From the NCBI RefSeq assembly GCF_000722685.1, contig NZ_JPFV01000012.1:186001-250000 (forward strand): 64,000 nucleotides of DNA, in the 5' to 3' direction. The stretch comes from Streptococcus mitis (GTDB lineage Bacteria; Bacillota; Bacilli; Lactobacillales; Streptococcaceae). Below, piece by piece: positions 45,512 through 56,106 of the stretch. How positions within the stretch are numbered: the first letter of the stretch is position 1; every line of letters starts with the position of its first letter. Under the pieces are notes generated by a model. The model made no database searches. It was not told where the DNA came from and worked only from the letters and a program-made list of their open reading frames with translations. A program made the translations under genes and the position numbers.

Positions 45512-45541
45512 AAGCATTTGTTTAGCATTTGCTTTTTCTTT
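45511..45541 (+). terminator. Terminator after GH25 gene
   Basis: AAAGCA ... TGCTTTTTCTTTTT, a modest stem with a long T-run right at the stop codon. Confidence 0.65.
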
Positions 45542-45605
45542 TTGTTTTAGATTGTGATACAATATAGTAAGGATTTTTTGAAATAGAAATAGTTGGAGGA
45601 AGTAT

Positions 45606-46448
45606 ATGCTCTCATGGTTAGCACGTATTATTAAAGGGATTGTGATTGCTCTTGGATTTATCTTACCGGGAATTTCCGGAGGGGTTCTAGCAGCAATCTT
45701 AGGAATTTATGAACGAATGATTGGTTTTCTGGCCCATCCCTTTAAAGACTTTAAAGAAAATGTTTTGTACTTTATTCCAGTTGCCATCGGTATGCTTCTG
45801 GGAATCGGCTTATTTTCCTACCCGATTGAATACCTGCTTGAAAATTATCAGGTTTTTGTCTTATGGAGCTTTGCGGGTGCCATCATTGGTACAGTTCCTA
45901 GTCTCCTCAAGGAATCAACTCGAGAATCTGACCGAGACAAGATTGATTTGGCTTGGTTCTGGACAACCTTTATCATTTCTGGATTAGGACTCTATGCCTT
46001 AAATTTTGTCGTTGGAACCTTAAGTGCCAACTTTCTTAATTTCGTCCTAGCAGGTGCACTGCTGGCTCTTGGCGTATTAGTTCCGGGCCTCAGTCCATCA
46101 AACCTACTTTTGATTTTGGGACTCTACGCTCCTATGTTGACTGGTTTTAAAACCTTTGACCTCTTGGGAACCTTCTTCCCGATTGGAATCGGTGCTGGTG
46201 CAACTCTCATCATTTTTTCAAAATTGATGGATTATGCCTTAAACAACTACCACTCACGTGTCTATCATTTCATCATCGGTATCGTCCTATCAAGTACCCT
46301 TTTGATCTTGATTCCAAATGCAGGAAATGCTGAAAGTATCCAGTACACCGGTATTTCTCTTGTCGGTTATGTCATCATCGCCTTCTTCTTTGCACTGGGA
46401 ATCTGGCTTGGTATTTGGATGAGCCAATTGGAGGATAAGTATAAATAA
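45606..46448 (+). CDS. DUF368 membrane protein (PopT-type undecaprenyl-phosphate translocase)
   Basis: A 280-aa polytopic protein with about eight helices. Conserved family motifs GFILPGISGGVLAAILGIYE (about 17-36) and its internal-repeat counterpart VLVPGLSPSNLLLILGLY (about 159-176) define DUF368. Members were recently identified as flippases recycling undecaprenyl phosphate for wall synthesis. ATG at 45606 follows TTGGAGGAAGTAT. Overlaps the next gene by 1 bp in an operon of three. Confidence 0.85.
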   Translation: MLSWLARIIKGIVIALGFILPGISGGVLAAILGIYERMIGFLAHPFKDFKENVLYFIPVAIGMLLGIGLFSYPIEYLLENYQVFVLWSFAGAIIGTVPSLLKESTRESDRDKIDLAWFWTTFIISGLGLYALNFVVGTLSANFLNFVLAGALLALGVLVPGLSPSNLLLILGLYAPMLTGFKTFDLLGTFFPIGIGAGATLIIFSKLMDYALNNYHSRVYHFIIGIVLSSTLLILIPNAGNAESIQYTGISLVGYVIIAFFFALGIWLGIWMSQLEDKYK

Positions 46449-46930
46449 TGGCAAAAAAAGTTAAAGTCAAAAAAACATTGGTGGAACAAATCCTGTCCAA
46501 AGCAGGTATCCCACATCAGGGGATTCAAATCAATGCCCTGGAAGGAGAGCTTCCTCAAGGCTATGAACGAAATCAGATTTTTAAAACCTTGGCTCTTTTG
46601 GGAGACAAGACAGGACCGATTATCGGAATTGTCCCTATCACCCAACACTTGTCTGAAAAGAAACTAGCTAAAATTTCTGGCAATAAAAAAGTGAGCATGA
46701 TTCCCCAAAAGGACTTGGAAAAAACAACTGGTTACATTCATGGAGCCAATAATCCAGTTGGCATTCGTCAGAAACACAATTACCCCATTTTTATCGATAA
46801 GATTGCTCTAGACTTGGATCAAATGATTGTCTCTGCAGGCGAAGTTGGTCACAGCATTATCGTCGCACCACAAGACTTGGCTAGTTTTGTAAAGGCTGAC
46901 TTTGTAGATATCTTGGAGGACAGCAAGTAA
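46448..46930 (+). CDS. Aminoacyl-tRNA deacylase, YbaK/EbsC type
   Basis: A 160-aa YbaK-family editing enzyme removing mischarged Cys from tRNA-Pro. Family elements: KTLALLGDKTGPIIGIVPI, the catalytic Lys region KKVSMIPQKDLEKTTGYIHG and the C-terminal ISAGEVGHSIIV-like VSAGEVGHSIIVAPQDL. Start overlaps the DUF368 stop (TAATG) and its stop overlaps the next start. Soluble. Confidence 0.88.
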   Translation: MAKKVKVKKTLVEQILSKAGIPHQGIQINALEGELPQGYERNQIFKTLALLGDKTGPIIGIVPITQHLSEKKLAKISGNKKVSMIPQKDLEKTTGYIHGANNPVGIRQKHNYPIFIDKIALDLDQMIVSAGEVGHSIIVAPQDLASFVKADFVDILEDSK

Positions 46931-47547
46931 TGAAACTCTACTTTGTCCGCCACGGTCGTACAGTCTGGAACCAAGAAGGACGCTTTCAAGGTGCCAGTGG
47001 AGACTCTCCCCTTCTTCCTGAATCCATTGACACCCTAAAACAACTTGGCCAGTATCTCAAGGATGTTCCTTTTAATCAGATTTATTCAAGTGATTTACCT
47101 CGAGCGGTCAGATCTGCCGAGATTATCCAAAGTCAACTCCAGACTCCCTGTCCTTTAGAAAGTGTTCCTAATCTTCGTGAATGGCAGCTGGGTAAGTTGG
47201 AAGGTTTGAAAATTGCAACCTTGGAAGCTATTTATCCGCAACAAATCAAAGCTTTCCGATCTAATCTTGCTAAATTTGACACTCAAATGTTCGGAGCTGA
47301 ATCCCTTTATAGCACCACGCAACGAACCATCCAATTTATCAAATCACTCAAAGATAGTCCAGCTGAGCGTATTCTAATTGTCGGTCACGGCGCCAATCTT
47401 ACTGCCAGTCTTCGTACTCTTCTAGGTTATAAAGAGCCACTTCTTCGTAAAGATGGCGGTCTAGCAAATGCCAGCCTAACAATTTTAGAAACCCATGATT
47501 TTGAAAAATTCACTCTTGATACGTGGAATGATACCTCTTATCAATAA
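46930..47547 (+). CDS. Histidine phosphatase family protein
   Basis: A 205-aa phosphoglycerate mutase-like phosphatase. Catalytic RHGRT at residues 7-11 (phosphohistidine), YSSDLPRAVRSAEII, catalytic Glu region LREWQLGKLEG, and second His in ILIVGHGANLTASL. Broad phosphatase family; substrate not predictable. Third gene of the DUF368 operon (ATG overlaps the previous stop). Confidence 0.85.
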   Translation: MKLYFVRHGRTVWNQEGRFQGASGDSPLLPESIDTLKQLGQYLKDVPFNQIYSSDLPRAVRSAEIIQSQLQTPCPLESVPNLREWQLGKLEGLKIATLEAIYPQQIKAFRSNLAKFDTQMFGAESLYSTTQRTIQFIKSLKDSPAERILIVGHGANLTASLRTLLGYKEPLLRKDGGLANASLTILETHDFEKFTLDTWNDTSYQ

Positions 47548-47578
47548 AGAACTTGATTTTAGTGTCAAGTTCTTTTTA
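47546..47578 (+). terminator. Terminator of the DUF368 operon
   Basis: AAAGAACTTGA-TTTTAG-TGTCAAGTTCTTTTT, starting at the stop codon. Confidence 0.9.
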
Positions 47579-47674
47579 GTTTTTAAAGATTATCCGTGAA
47601 TTTCTTGGATATTTATGATAAAATGGGAGTATCGCAAAAAATGACTCATCGTATTCAATTTTGAGTAAAACTAG

Positions 47675-49174
<1,500 letters not shown>

Positions 49175-49181
49175 TACTCTT

Positions 49182-49211
49182 ATCCTCTGGCTCTTGTCAG
49201 GGGATTTTTCG
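49182..49211 (+). terminator. lysS terminator
   Basis: TCCTCTG-GCTCTTGT-CAGGGGATTTTT, a 7-bp stem with one G.U pair and a T-run. It faces the converging ABC operon. Confidence 0.75.
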
Positions 49212-49236
49212 ATGCAAAAAGAGACTGAGGAAACAC

Positions 49237-50076
49237 TCAATCTCTACTTTTCACTTCTTTGGTTACTACATCTTCTCCAAACCACTTTTGGCTAATCTCT
49301 TGGAACTTTCCTTCTTGGTGTAGTGCGATAAAGGCTTGGTTTAAAGCTTGTAGTAATCTTTTATCAGCAGGTCTAACTCCGACCGCAAAAGATTCACTTT
49401 CAAATCCTGCTGAAAAGACATTATAGTCATTTAATATACCTTCAGACTGGAGATAGTAATTAGCATACACTCGGTCAATCAACAAGGCATCAATCCGATC
49501 ATTTTTCAAATCAATCAAGGCTTCATTGAAACTCTGGTATTGATTGGCCTTCTGGTCTTTAACACGATTTTTCAGTAAATCTGGCTGGGCCTCAAAGTCA
49601 AGATAACCAGAGGACCCAGCTTGGGCTCCCAAGGTCTTATCCTTCATATCCTCTACTGAATGAATTTGCTGGCTTTTTTTCGTAACCAAAACTTGCTGAT
49701 TTTCCATATATGGAATGCTAAAGGCAACTTTCTCTCGGCGTTCATCAGTCGCAGAATAGCCATTCCAGATGGCATCTATAGTTCCGTTTTGCAGTTCCGT
49801 TTCTTTCATATCCCAATCAATTGGCTGACATTGCACCTTGATACCTAATTTTTCAGAGACTGCTTGAGCTAAGTCAATATCAAAGCCTGTATATTGACCA
49901 TTCTTTTCTTCAAAGCCCATGGGTACAAAAGTATTGTCAAAACCAATAGTAATGGTCCCTTGTTCTTGATACTTATCCCAGTTATCCTGCTTTGGATCAC
50001 TAGCCTTCTGAGTACATGCAGTTAAAAAGAGGGTTAGGAGCGAAACCAATACTAAAGCAATTTTCTTATTAGTCAT
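49237..50076 (-). CDS. Amino-acid ABC transporter substrate-binding lipoprotein
   Basis: A 279-aa polar amino acid binding protein (SBP_bac_3). Lipobox FLTACTQ (Cys about 21), GTITIGFDNTFVPMGFEEKNGQYTG at the ligand cleft start, and DAIWNGYSATDERREKVAFS, a family signature. Likely binds a polar or cystine/glutamine-type amino acid; specificity unknown. ATG at 50076 with AGGAGG 5 bp upstream beats an in-frame GTG six bases earlier. Last gene after permease and ATPase. Confidence 0.9.
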   Translation of the reverse strand: MTNKKIALVLVSLLTLFLTACTQKASDPKQDNWDKYQEQGTITIGFDNTFVPMGFEEKNGQYTGFDIDLAQAVSEKLGIKVQCQPIDWDMKETELQNGTIDAIWNGYSATDERREKVAFSIPYMENQQVLVTKKSQQIHSVEDMKDKTLGAQAGSSGYLDFEAQPDLLKNRVKDQKANQYQSFNEALIDLKNDRIDALLIDRVYANYYLQSEGILNDYNVFSAGFESESFAVGVRPADKRLLQALNQAFIALHQEGKFQEISQKWFGEDVVTKEVKSRD

Positions 50077-50085
50077 TAGCACCTC

Positions 50086-50715
50086 CTACTTGGGTTCAAC
50101 CTTGAGAATCTGATCTGCGATATTTTCAGCAAATTGTAAATCGTGGGTAACCACAATCTGTGTCATGCCAAGTTCCCTATTTTGCAAGATTAGTTTTTCC
50201 ACTTCCAAGCGTAATTCTGGATCTAGGGCAGAAGTTGGTTCATCGTAGCCAATGATTTCCGGGTCAATCATCATAGCACGCGCCAAGGCCACCCGCTGCT
50301 TTTGCCCACCTGATAATGAAAATGGATAAGCATCTGCGTGCCCTGCCAGTCCTAACTGTTCCAAAAGACCACGCGCCTTCTGCTCAGCCTCATCCTGCTT
50401 CATTCCCATTGTTTTCACAGGAGATAAGGTCAAATTGTCTAGAACGGATAAATGAGGGAAAAGTTGAAAATCTTGGAATACAAATCCTAGTAGATTGCGC
50501 TTCTCCAGTTCATCCAATTCTAAAGATTCTCCATTATAAAAGATTTGCCCTGAATCAATGGTTTCAAGACCTGCAAGCATACGTAAGAGGGTTGTCTTAC
50601 CTCCACCAGAAGGTCCAACGATAGCTAGGATTTGCTTTTCAGGAATTTTTAGACTGAAATTGGACAAAATTTGCTTTTCACCAAATCTCTTATTGATATT
50701 TCGTAATTCTAACAT
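50086..50715 (-). CDS. Amino-acid ABC transporter ATPase
   Basis: A 209-aa ABC ATPase of the polar amino acid group (GlnQ-like). Walker A GPSGGGKTT (about 34-42), Q-loop VFQDFQLFPHL, signature LSGGQKQRVALARAM, Walker B IIGYDEPTSALD, H-loop VVTHDL. Slightly shorter than usual (about 240) at the C terminus. ATG at 50715 follows TAGGAGGCTGCT. Confidence 0.93.
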   Translation of the reverse strand: MLELRNINKRFGEKQILSNFSLKIPEKQILAIVGPSGGGKTTLLRMLAGLETIDSGQIFYNGESLELDELEKRNLLGFVFQDFQLFPHLSVLDNLTLSPVKTMGMKQDEAEQKARGLLEQLGLAGHADAYPFSLSGGQKQRVALARAMMIDPEIIGYDEPTSALDPELRLEVEKLILQNRELGMTQIVVTHDLQFAENIADQILKVEPK

Positions 50716-50724
50716 AGCAGCCTC

Positions 50725-51366
50725 CTATCTATAGTAACTGTACTTCTTCTCAACTTTTTTGGAAATGATTGTCACAATCCCAATCAAAATCAAGTAAATG
50801 GCTCCTGCCAAGAACATAGGAACCAGACTAGCATCACGGTTGGCAGCTGTTCGACTAGCTAAGATAAGATCTGAAATTCCTAGAGCATAGACCAGAGAGG
50901 TATCCTTGACCAAACTCATAACCTCATTAAATACACTAGGGAGAACAATCTTGGTCACTTGGGGCAAAATAATATAGCGCACTGTATCAAAAGGATTAAA
51001 CTTCAAGACCTTGGCAGCCTCATATTGACCTTTAGGAATGGTATCAATCCCCCCACGGAAGATTTCAGCAAAATAAGCTGCATAATTCAAAACAAAGGCA
51101 ATGATGGCAGCAGGAAGACGATCCAAACGAATCCCAATGCTTGGTAACACATAATAGATAAAGATTAATTGCAAAAGCAAGGGTGTCCCTCGCATGATCC
51201 AAATATAAATGTTAATCAGATGATGGAGGGGCTTCCAATGGACTTGCAAGGCAAAGGCAATCAAAACGCCCAAGGGAATAGAAAAAATCAAGACCAGTGC
51301 AAAAACCTGCAAAGTCATGCTTGCACCGCTCAATAAACTCGGTAATATCTCAAACAAATAAGACAT
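50725..51366 (-). CDS. Amino-acid ABC transporter permease
   Basis: A 213-aa HisM-type permease with about five helices. EAA loop in EAAKVLKFNPFDTVRYIILP (about 130-149), TLQVFALVLIFSIPLGVLIA near the start, MRGTPLLLQLIFIYYVLP characteristic of the family. Start at 51366 (MSYLFEILP) follows TAGGAGGTGCAGT. First gene of the transporter operon. Confidence 0.92.
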   Translation of the reverse strand: MSYLFEILPSLLSGASMTLQVFALVLIFSIPLGVLIAFALQVHWKPLHHLINIYIWIMRGTPLLLQLIFIYYVLPSIGIRLDRLPAAIIAFVLNYAAYFAEIFRGGIDTIPKGQYEAAKVLKFNPFDTVRYIILPQVTKIVLPSVFNEVMSLVKDTSLVYALGISDLILASRTAANRDASLVPMFLAGAIYLILIGIVTIISKKVEKKYSYYR

Positions 51367-51394
51367 ACTGCACCTCCTAAAAATAATTGTTCCC

Positions 51395-51423
51395 ATTATA
51401 GCATAAATAAACTAAATAGCCAA
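51395..51423 (-). promoter_or_regulatory. Promoter of the amino-acid ABC operon
   Basis: TTGGCT (51418-51423), 17 bp, TGC-TATAAT (51395-51400), 29 bp before the ATG. Confidence 0.75.
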
Positions 51424-51571
51424 CTATTTTTGTAAAAAAATTCTTTTTCAATAGAAAAAGTATAGTATTTTGAAACTGGAATAAGACAATACGACTTCTA
51501 AATCCTTGTTAGAAATTTGATTTGAATTCCCTAATCTATTTGTCCATATTCTATTCCACTCTACTATAACT

Positions 51572-51677
51572 GATACTCAATTAAAATCAAAAAGCAAACT
51601 AGGAAGCTAGCCGCAAGCTGTACTTGAGTACGGTAAGGCGACGCTGACATCGTTTGAAGAAATTTTCGAAGAGTATA
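51572..51677 (+). repeat. BOX element (A to C, plus orientation)
   Basis: GATACTCAATTAAAATCAAAA (boxA), AAGCTAGCCGCAAGCTGTAC core, CGACGCTGACATCGTTTGAA and ATTTTCGAAGAGTATA (boxC). About 106 bp, between two minus-strand operons; the gap 51424-51571 otherwise holds nothing recognisable. Confidence 0.92.
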
Positions 51678-51684
51678 AGCATAC

Positions 51685-51726
51685 AAAAAGAAAGAACAAA
51701 TTTTGCCCTTTCTCGATCTTATCTTC
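51685..51726 (-). terminator. Terminator of the obg operon; copy B of a shared 42-bp repeat
   Basis: On the minus strand GAAAGGGCAAAATTTGTTCTTTC-TTTTT with the flank GAAGATAAGATCGA. It differs at only about four positions from 17505-17546, downstream of an unrelated gene. Confidence 0.8.
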
Positions 51727-51775
51727 TATTTGTTAGAGTTAACTTGACTGATAATTAGAGTTTTATCTTACTTAT

Positions 51776-51931
51776 TTAAGATGGATTATCTTTTTTAGTT
51801 CGTGCCAATCTTAGAGCACGATTTGGATTGAGACGATTAAACAGTTCTTCCAATTTCTTTTCATTCCAAACGTCTGCGGCGGAAACAAAATTGCCATCCG
51901 CATCTCGGAAAGATATCGGTTTATCTCCCAT
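51776..51931 (-). CDS. Small conserved protein downstream of obg, 51 aa
   Basis: ATG at 51929-51931, 10 bp after the obg stop, with TAGGAGACTGGT upstream. The 51-aa product begins MGDKPISFRDADGNFVSAAD, contains WNEKKLEELFNRLNPN and ends with a basic segment (RALRLARTKKDNPS). Soluble, no cysteine, family unknown to me. Sharing the obg operon suggests a ribosome or stress link, but nothing in the sequence proves it. Confidence 0.75.
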   Translation of the reverse strand: MGDKPISFRDADGNFVSAADVWNEKKLEELFNRLNPNRALRLARTKKDNPS

Positions 51932-51940
51932 ACCAGTCTC

Positions 51941-53251
51941 CTAGTCTACAAATTCAAACTCAAATTTACCAATGCGGACCAAGTCCCCATCCTTAGCACC
52001 ACGCGCACGAAGGGCTTCATCAACCCCCATACCACGAAGCTGACGGGCAAATTTCATGACAGATTCATCACGATCAAAGTTGGTCATATTAAAGAGTTTC
52101 ATGAGTTTTTCGCCAGAAAGCACCCATGTCGCATCGTCATCACGGCTAATTTCAAAGGCTTTCTCTTCCTCGTCAAATCCATAGTAAGCTTCTTCTTCCA
52201 TATCTGACTCATCGTAGAGCAAGAATTCTGGTGTCTTGTCTAACAATTCAGCTGTAGCATCCAAAAGCGTTGCTAGACCTTGCTTGGTCAAACCAGATAT
52301 TGGGAAGATAGCTGGTAACTCTTCAAATTCATCATAGTTTTCAGCTAATTTCTTCTTGAATTCTTCAAGATTTTCCTGACTCTCAGGCATATCCATCTTA
52401 TTGGCTACAATAATCTGTGGACGCTCCATCAGACGGAGATTATATGACTCCAGCTCTTTATTGATGGCAAGATAATCCTCATAAGGATCACGACCTTCAC
52501 TAGCTGACATATCAACGATGTGAAGGATGACACGTGTACGCTCGATGTGACGGAGGAATTGAGTTCCCAAACCAACACCTTGACTAGCCCCTTCAATCAA
52601 ACCTGGTAAGTCAGCAACCGCAAATGATTCACCTGATTGGGTACGAACCATACCTAGATTTGGCACAATGGTCGTAAAGTGGTAAGCACCAATTTTAGGT
52701 TTAGCTGAGGTGATAACACTTAAAAGTGTTGATTTCCCTACAGATGGAAAACCTACTAAACCAACATCCGCCAAGATTTTTAGTTCCAATTGTAACTCAC
52801 GTTCCTGACCTGGTTCCCCATTTTCAGAGATTTCAGGTGCAGGATTTTTTGGTGTCGCAAAGCGGATATTTCCACGACCACCGCGACCACCGTGGGCTAC
52901 AATAAATTCTTGACCGTGTTCAATCAAATCTGTCAAGATCTTGCCAGTCTCTGCATCACGAACAGTTGTACCTTGTGGTACTCGAACTCTAAGATCCTCT
53001 GCACCACGACCATGCATCCCTTTGGTCATTCCTTTTTCACCAGAATCAGCCTTGAAATGACGATTGTAGCGAAAATCCATCAAGGTACGCAAACCTTCGT
53101 CTACAACGAAGACCACATTTCCTCCACGACCACCATCACCACCCCAAGGACCGCCATTAGGGACATATTTTTCACGGCGAAAGGCAACCATGCCATCACC
53201 ACCATTACCAGCCTTGACCTTGATCTTGGCTGTATCTAAAAACATACTCAT
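51941..53251 (-). CDS. obg: GTPase Obg (CgtA)
   Basis: A 436-aa Obg GTPase in 50S ribosome assembly. N-terminal glycine-rich Obg fold about 1-160 ([20 protein letters not shown]), G domain with G1 [10 protein letters not shown] (about 168), G3 DLPGLIEG, G4 NKMD, then the C-terminal OCT domain (about 350-430). ATG at 53251; the leader contains only a weak AGAAGAAAA site. Preceded by a small DUF4044 gene and a terminator hairpin, so expression may involve read-through. Confidence 0.95.
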   Translation of the reverse strand: MSMFLDTAKIKVKAGNGGDGMVAFRREKYVPNGGPWGGDGGRGGNVVFVVDEGLRTLMDFRYNRHFKADSGEKGMTKGMHGRGAEDLRVRVPQGTTVRDAETGKILTDLIEHGQEFIVAHGGRGGRGNIRFATPKNPAPEISENGEPGQERELQLELKILADVGLVGFPSVGKSTLLSVITSAKPKIGAYHFTTIVPNLGMVRTQSGESFAVADLPGLIEGASQGVGLGTQFLRHIERTRVILHIVDMSASEGRDPYEDYLAINKELESYNLRLMERPQIIVANKMDMPESQENLEEFKKKLAENYDEFEELPAIFPISGLTKQGLATLLDATAELLDKTPEFLLYDESDMEEEAYYGFDEEEKAFEISRDDDATWVLSGEKLMKLFNMTNFDRDESVMKFARQLRGMGVDEALRARGAKDGDLVRIGKFEFEFVD

Positions 53252-53267
53252 TTTTTCTTCTCACTTT

Positions 53268-53290
53268 AAAAAAGGGCTGGGAAATCCCAG
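53268..53290 (-). terminator. Terminator/attenuator between DUF4044 gene and obg
   Basis: On the minus strand CTGGGA-TT-TCCCAG-CCCTTTTTT, only 17 bp upstream of the obg ATG. No separate obg promoter was found after it. Confidence 0.75.
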
Positions 53291-53314
53291 TCACAAAATT
53301 TTCTTGAATCTATT

Positions 53315-53449
53315 TTATAGATTACTGAGGGCACCAATTGCAGTTGCAAAAATTCCCAAAATACTTGCTACTAACATGATAAGCACGATAAGCAAGGTTA
53401 ATTTCTCAAACATAGTTTTTTTACGTTTTCCATTATCTCCAAATGCCAT
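53315..53449 (-). CDS. DUF4044 small membrane protein, 44 aa
   Basis: A 44-aa protein: basic N terminus (MAFGDNGKRKKTMFEKLT) and a single membrane helix (LLIVLIMLVASILGIFATAI). This matches the DUF4044 family of small streptococcal membrane proteins; function unknown. ATG at 53447-53449 follows GAAGGAGATAAAA. A consensus-like promoter lies upstream (53483-53511), and obg follows. Confidence 0.8.
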   Translation of the reverse strand: MAFGDNGKRKKTMFEKLTLLIVLIMLVASILGIFATAIGALSNL

Positions 53450-53482
53450 TTTTATCTCCTTCGTTACATTCTATTTTCTATT

Positions 53483-53511
53483 ATCTTAGCATGAATTGAG
53501 CTAGTTTTCAA
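53483..53511 (-). promoter_or_regulatory. Promoter of the DUF4044-obg operon
   Basis: TTGAAA (53506-53511), 17 bp, TGC-TAAGAT (53483-53488). The -35 overlaps the stop codon of the PspC gene. Confidence 0.7.
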
Positions 53512-53699
53512 TAGTCACTTGCTACTGGTGCAATAATCCATAAAATGATATAAGCTACAATTCCAGCTCCGTAACAGCAAGCAAGGACACCCCAAATAAC
53601 TCGAACAATAGTCGGATCCATATCTAGATAATAGGCCACCCCGGCACAAACACCAGCAATCTTTTTATCACGACCACTTCTCATTAATTGTTTTTTCAT
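53508..53699 (-). CDS. PspC-domain stress-response membrane protein
   Basis: A 63-aa single PspC domain: MKKQLMRSGRDKKIAGVCAG with the conserved GVCAGVAYYLDMDPTIVRV motif, then a hydrophobic helix (GAGIVAYIILWIIAPVA). Resembles phage shock protein C/LiaY-type membrane-stress components. ATG at 53699 follows AAAGAGGAACAGCT and lies 14 bp after the glycosyltransferase stop. Confidence 0.88.
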   Translation of the reverse strand: MKKQLMRSGRDKKIAGVCAGVAYYLDMDPTIVRVIWGVLACCYGAGIVAYIILWIIAPVASDY

Positions 53700-53713
53700 A
53701 GCTGTTCCTCTTT

Positions 53714-55039
53714 CTATTCTTCATGTTCTTTCCAATAATCTCTTATGCTGATTAACTGTGTTTTTGAAGCCTTCAGCATACGTCTAGAACCTTTTACAGG
53801 TACAGCAACCACCTGTTGCGGTAGATACAAAACTGTTTTAAAAATACGCTGACTGACCGTGTCATCTTTGGCTAAATCTTTCTCGAAATTATTTGAAATA
53901 ATGGCATCCAGATAAAACTCATGCACTCGTTTCCCAAAGTTTTCAGCTGAAATCTCGTACAACTTCTCTGATAAGGTATGCTCATTCATGTCTGGTGTTG
54001 CAATCAGGGCTTCCAAAATAGCACCAGCTAAATCATGTTCTCCATAGTACAAGGTTCCAAACATTTTATCACTGATAAGATTGTCCAGATAAGGATTTCC
54101 GTGAGCAATGACAGGCGTTCCACTAGCTAAGCTTTCCAAGTATGTCAAACCCTGCGTTTCGCTTGTCGATGCCGAGATGAAGAAATCCGCTGCCTTATAG
54201 TAAAGAGCCGTCTCACTGGGAGCAATCATTCCTGTAAAGATGACCGAGTCTTGAATCTCTAGTTTCTGGGCTTGCTCTTTAAGGTCATCCAGATAAGGAC
54301 CATCTCCAGCTACCACCAGTTTCACTTTGTCTTCTTCTCTCAGAACTTCTGCAAAGGCTGCTAATACTGCTTGAATATTTTTTTCATAGGAAATTCTAGA
54401 AAGACTCAGCAACATCTTTTCATTACTTTGAATCCCTAATTTACTACGCAGTTCTGTCAAATTTTCCTGCTTGATTTCCGGACGATCAAACTTAGCTAAT
54501 TCAATTCCAGTTGGAATGACCCGCTTTTCAACCTTGACTTTATAATCAGATAGCAAGTCACGGACAATCTCACTCGGGCAAATAACCCCATCCACATCGT
54601 GCAGGAAACCTCTGACCAGATACTTGACCATACTAGGACGAATCAACATCCCCTTAGCAATATAATGCACGTAGTCTTCATACTGGGTGTGATAGGTATG
54701 AATGACGGGAATTTCCAATTCACGCGCAATCCAAATCCCCAACAAACCAAGAGAAAATTCTGTCTGAGTATGGATAACATCCAGTTGATACTGTTTGGCA
54801 ATTTCAAGCGCCTTGCTAAATCCTCGGTAGGCAAAGCGGCGGTCCTTAAAAGCAAAGAAGGGAACACTTGGAATACGGATAATTTGCCAATCTTCATAGC
54901 GATTGACATCCTTATCTGTAGTCGTAAAGATAAAAACAGCATGCCCCTGCTTTTCAAGTTCTGTTTTCAAGGTTCGAATACTGGTCGCAACACCAGAAAC
55001 CTGAGGAAAATAGGTATCTGTAAATAAACCAATTCTCAT
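53714..55039 (-). CDS. Glycosyltransferase family 4, glucosyl-diacylglycerol synthase type
   Basis: A 441-aa GT-B enzyme. N-terminal MRIGLFTDTYFPQVSGVATS (acceptor/glycine loop), donor-site motifs SRISYEKNIQAVLAAF and SETQGLTYLESLASGTPVIA (EX7E). A basic C-terminal tail (KGSRRMLKASKTQ) suits membrane association. The length and pairing with CpoA match the pneumococcal alpha-monoglucosyl-diacylglycerol synthase, which makes the lipid CpoA extends and the teichoic acid anchor. ATG at 55039 follows AAAGTGAGGTAATCT. Confidence 0.85.
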   Translation of the reverse strand: MRIGLFTDTYFPQVSGVATSIRTLKTELEKQGHAVFIFTTTDKDVNRYEDWQIIRIPSVPFFAFKDRRFAYRGFSKALEIAKQYQLDVIHTQTEFSLGLLGIWIARELEIPVIHTYHTQYEDYVHYIAKGMLIRPSMVKYLVRGFLHDVDGVICPSEIVRDLLSDYKVKVEKRVIPTGIELAKFDRPEIKQENLTELRSKLGIQSNEKMLLSLSRISYEKNIQAVLAAFAEVLREEDKVKLVVAGDGPYLDDLKEQAQKLEIQDSVIFTGMIAPSETALYYKAADFFISASTSETQGLTYLESLASGTPVIAHGNPYLDNLISDKMFGTLYYGEHDLAGAILEALIATPDMNEHTLSEKLYEISAENFGKRVHEFYLDAIISNNFEKDLAKDDTVSQRIFKTVLYLPQQVVAVPVKGSRRMLKASKTQLISIRDYWKEHEE

Positions 55040-55054
55040 AGATTACCTCACTTT

Positions 55055-56098
55055 TTATTTTCTCCCTAAAGCGGCTTGTTTCTCATAAAAGTCCAACCAG
55101 ATTTGCAACAGATGCTCTTCAGAATACTCTCTAGAAATATTCTTAGCTTTTTCTTTCAAATCTTTTAAAGCAGCAGGATTCGCTTGATATTCCAGAATAG
55201 CTTCTTTCATCTCATCTCTATCTGCTGTCGCCCGATAATTTCCCTCCAAAATCACCTTATAGAGATCCAAATCACGCAACATAATAGGAGCCTCGCAACT
55301 AGCCGCCTCTAAAATAGTCATAGGAAAGAGCTCATTGTAACTAGGTAACAAGAAAAGATCCGCTAGGGCATATAATTCGCGCATACGCTCTGGCGATACA
55401 ATACCTGGAAACATTAAATTTTTAGGGGGATTGTCCATAATTTTCTTATAGCGTTCATAACCATCTGTCATACCACCAAAAGAGAAACCACCAGCCCAGA
55501 TAAAGGTAATCTGAGGCAATTCCTCAGCCAGACGGATAAAGTCATCAATCCCTTTACGTTTCTGAACTTGACCAGCACCTACTACGATAAACTGATTATC
55601 ACTAATACCTAGCTCTGTTCGCAGTCTGACTATCTCTTCTTGTGGTAGAGGATGCCATTTTTCCTTGTTGACAAAATTAGGAATATAGGTCACTTTTTCA
55701 CGTGGAATACCAGCTGCCACCAAATCCTCAATAAACATAGGATTGACCACAACCAAGTGCTCCATCCGGTTGTAAAAAGAAAATACATAACGTTTGACAA
55801 TTCCCTTTAAGAAAAATGGAATTTTCAAACTCCCCTCAAGTGTATCAGGCAAGAAATGTACATAGCCAATTTTCCTCCCTGAGCGCTTCTTTTGGAAGGT
55901 TGATAAATAATAGGGGAAATCAATTGTATGAAAGTGAGTCACATCTGCCTCGATTGGAAGATTTTCTGTAACAATCAATTTGTCCTTGGCATCACGGTGA
56001 AGAAGACGAACTAATTCACGGTAAGCACCTGAAACTCCTTGTCCTGCTACTTTCTCACTTGAACTCAACATATTGATGCGTAATTTCTTTTTTTCCAT
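55055..56098 (-). CDS. cpoA: Glycosyltransferase CpoA, galactosyl-glucosyl-diacylglycerol synthase type
   Basis: A 347-aa GT4 enzyme (RINMLSSSEKVAGQGVSGAY, GAGQVQKRKGIDDFIRLA, PSYNELFPMTILEAASCEAP). CpoA adds galactose to glucosyl-DAG in the membrane; mutations were found in piperacillin-resistant pneumococci. The start at 56098 lacks a Shine-Dalgarno and lies eight bases after an extended -10, suggesting a leaderless mRNA. A longer reading to 56188 would begin inside a terminator hairpin and is rejected. Followed 15 bp later by the companion glycosyltransferase. Confidence 0.86.
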   Translation of the reverse strand: MEKKKLRINMLSSSEKVAGQGVSGAYRELVRLLHRDAKDKLIVTENLPIEADVTHFHTIDFPYYLSTFQKKRSGRKIGYVHFLPDTLEGSLKIPFFLKGIVKRYVFSFYNRMEHLVVVNPMFIEDLVAAGIPREKVTYIPNFVNKEKWHPLPQEEIVRLRTELGISDNQFIVVGAGQVQKRKGIDDFIRLAEELPQITFIWAGGFSFGGMTDGYERYKKIMDNPPKNLMFPGIVSPERMRELYALADLFLLPSYNELFPMTILEAASCEAPIMLRDLDLYKVILEGNYRATADRDEMKEAILEYQANPAALKDLKEKAKNISREYSEEHLLQIWLDFYEKQAALGRK

Positions 56099-56106
56099 AA
56101 CTACTA

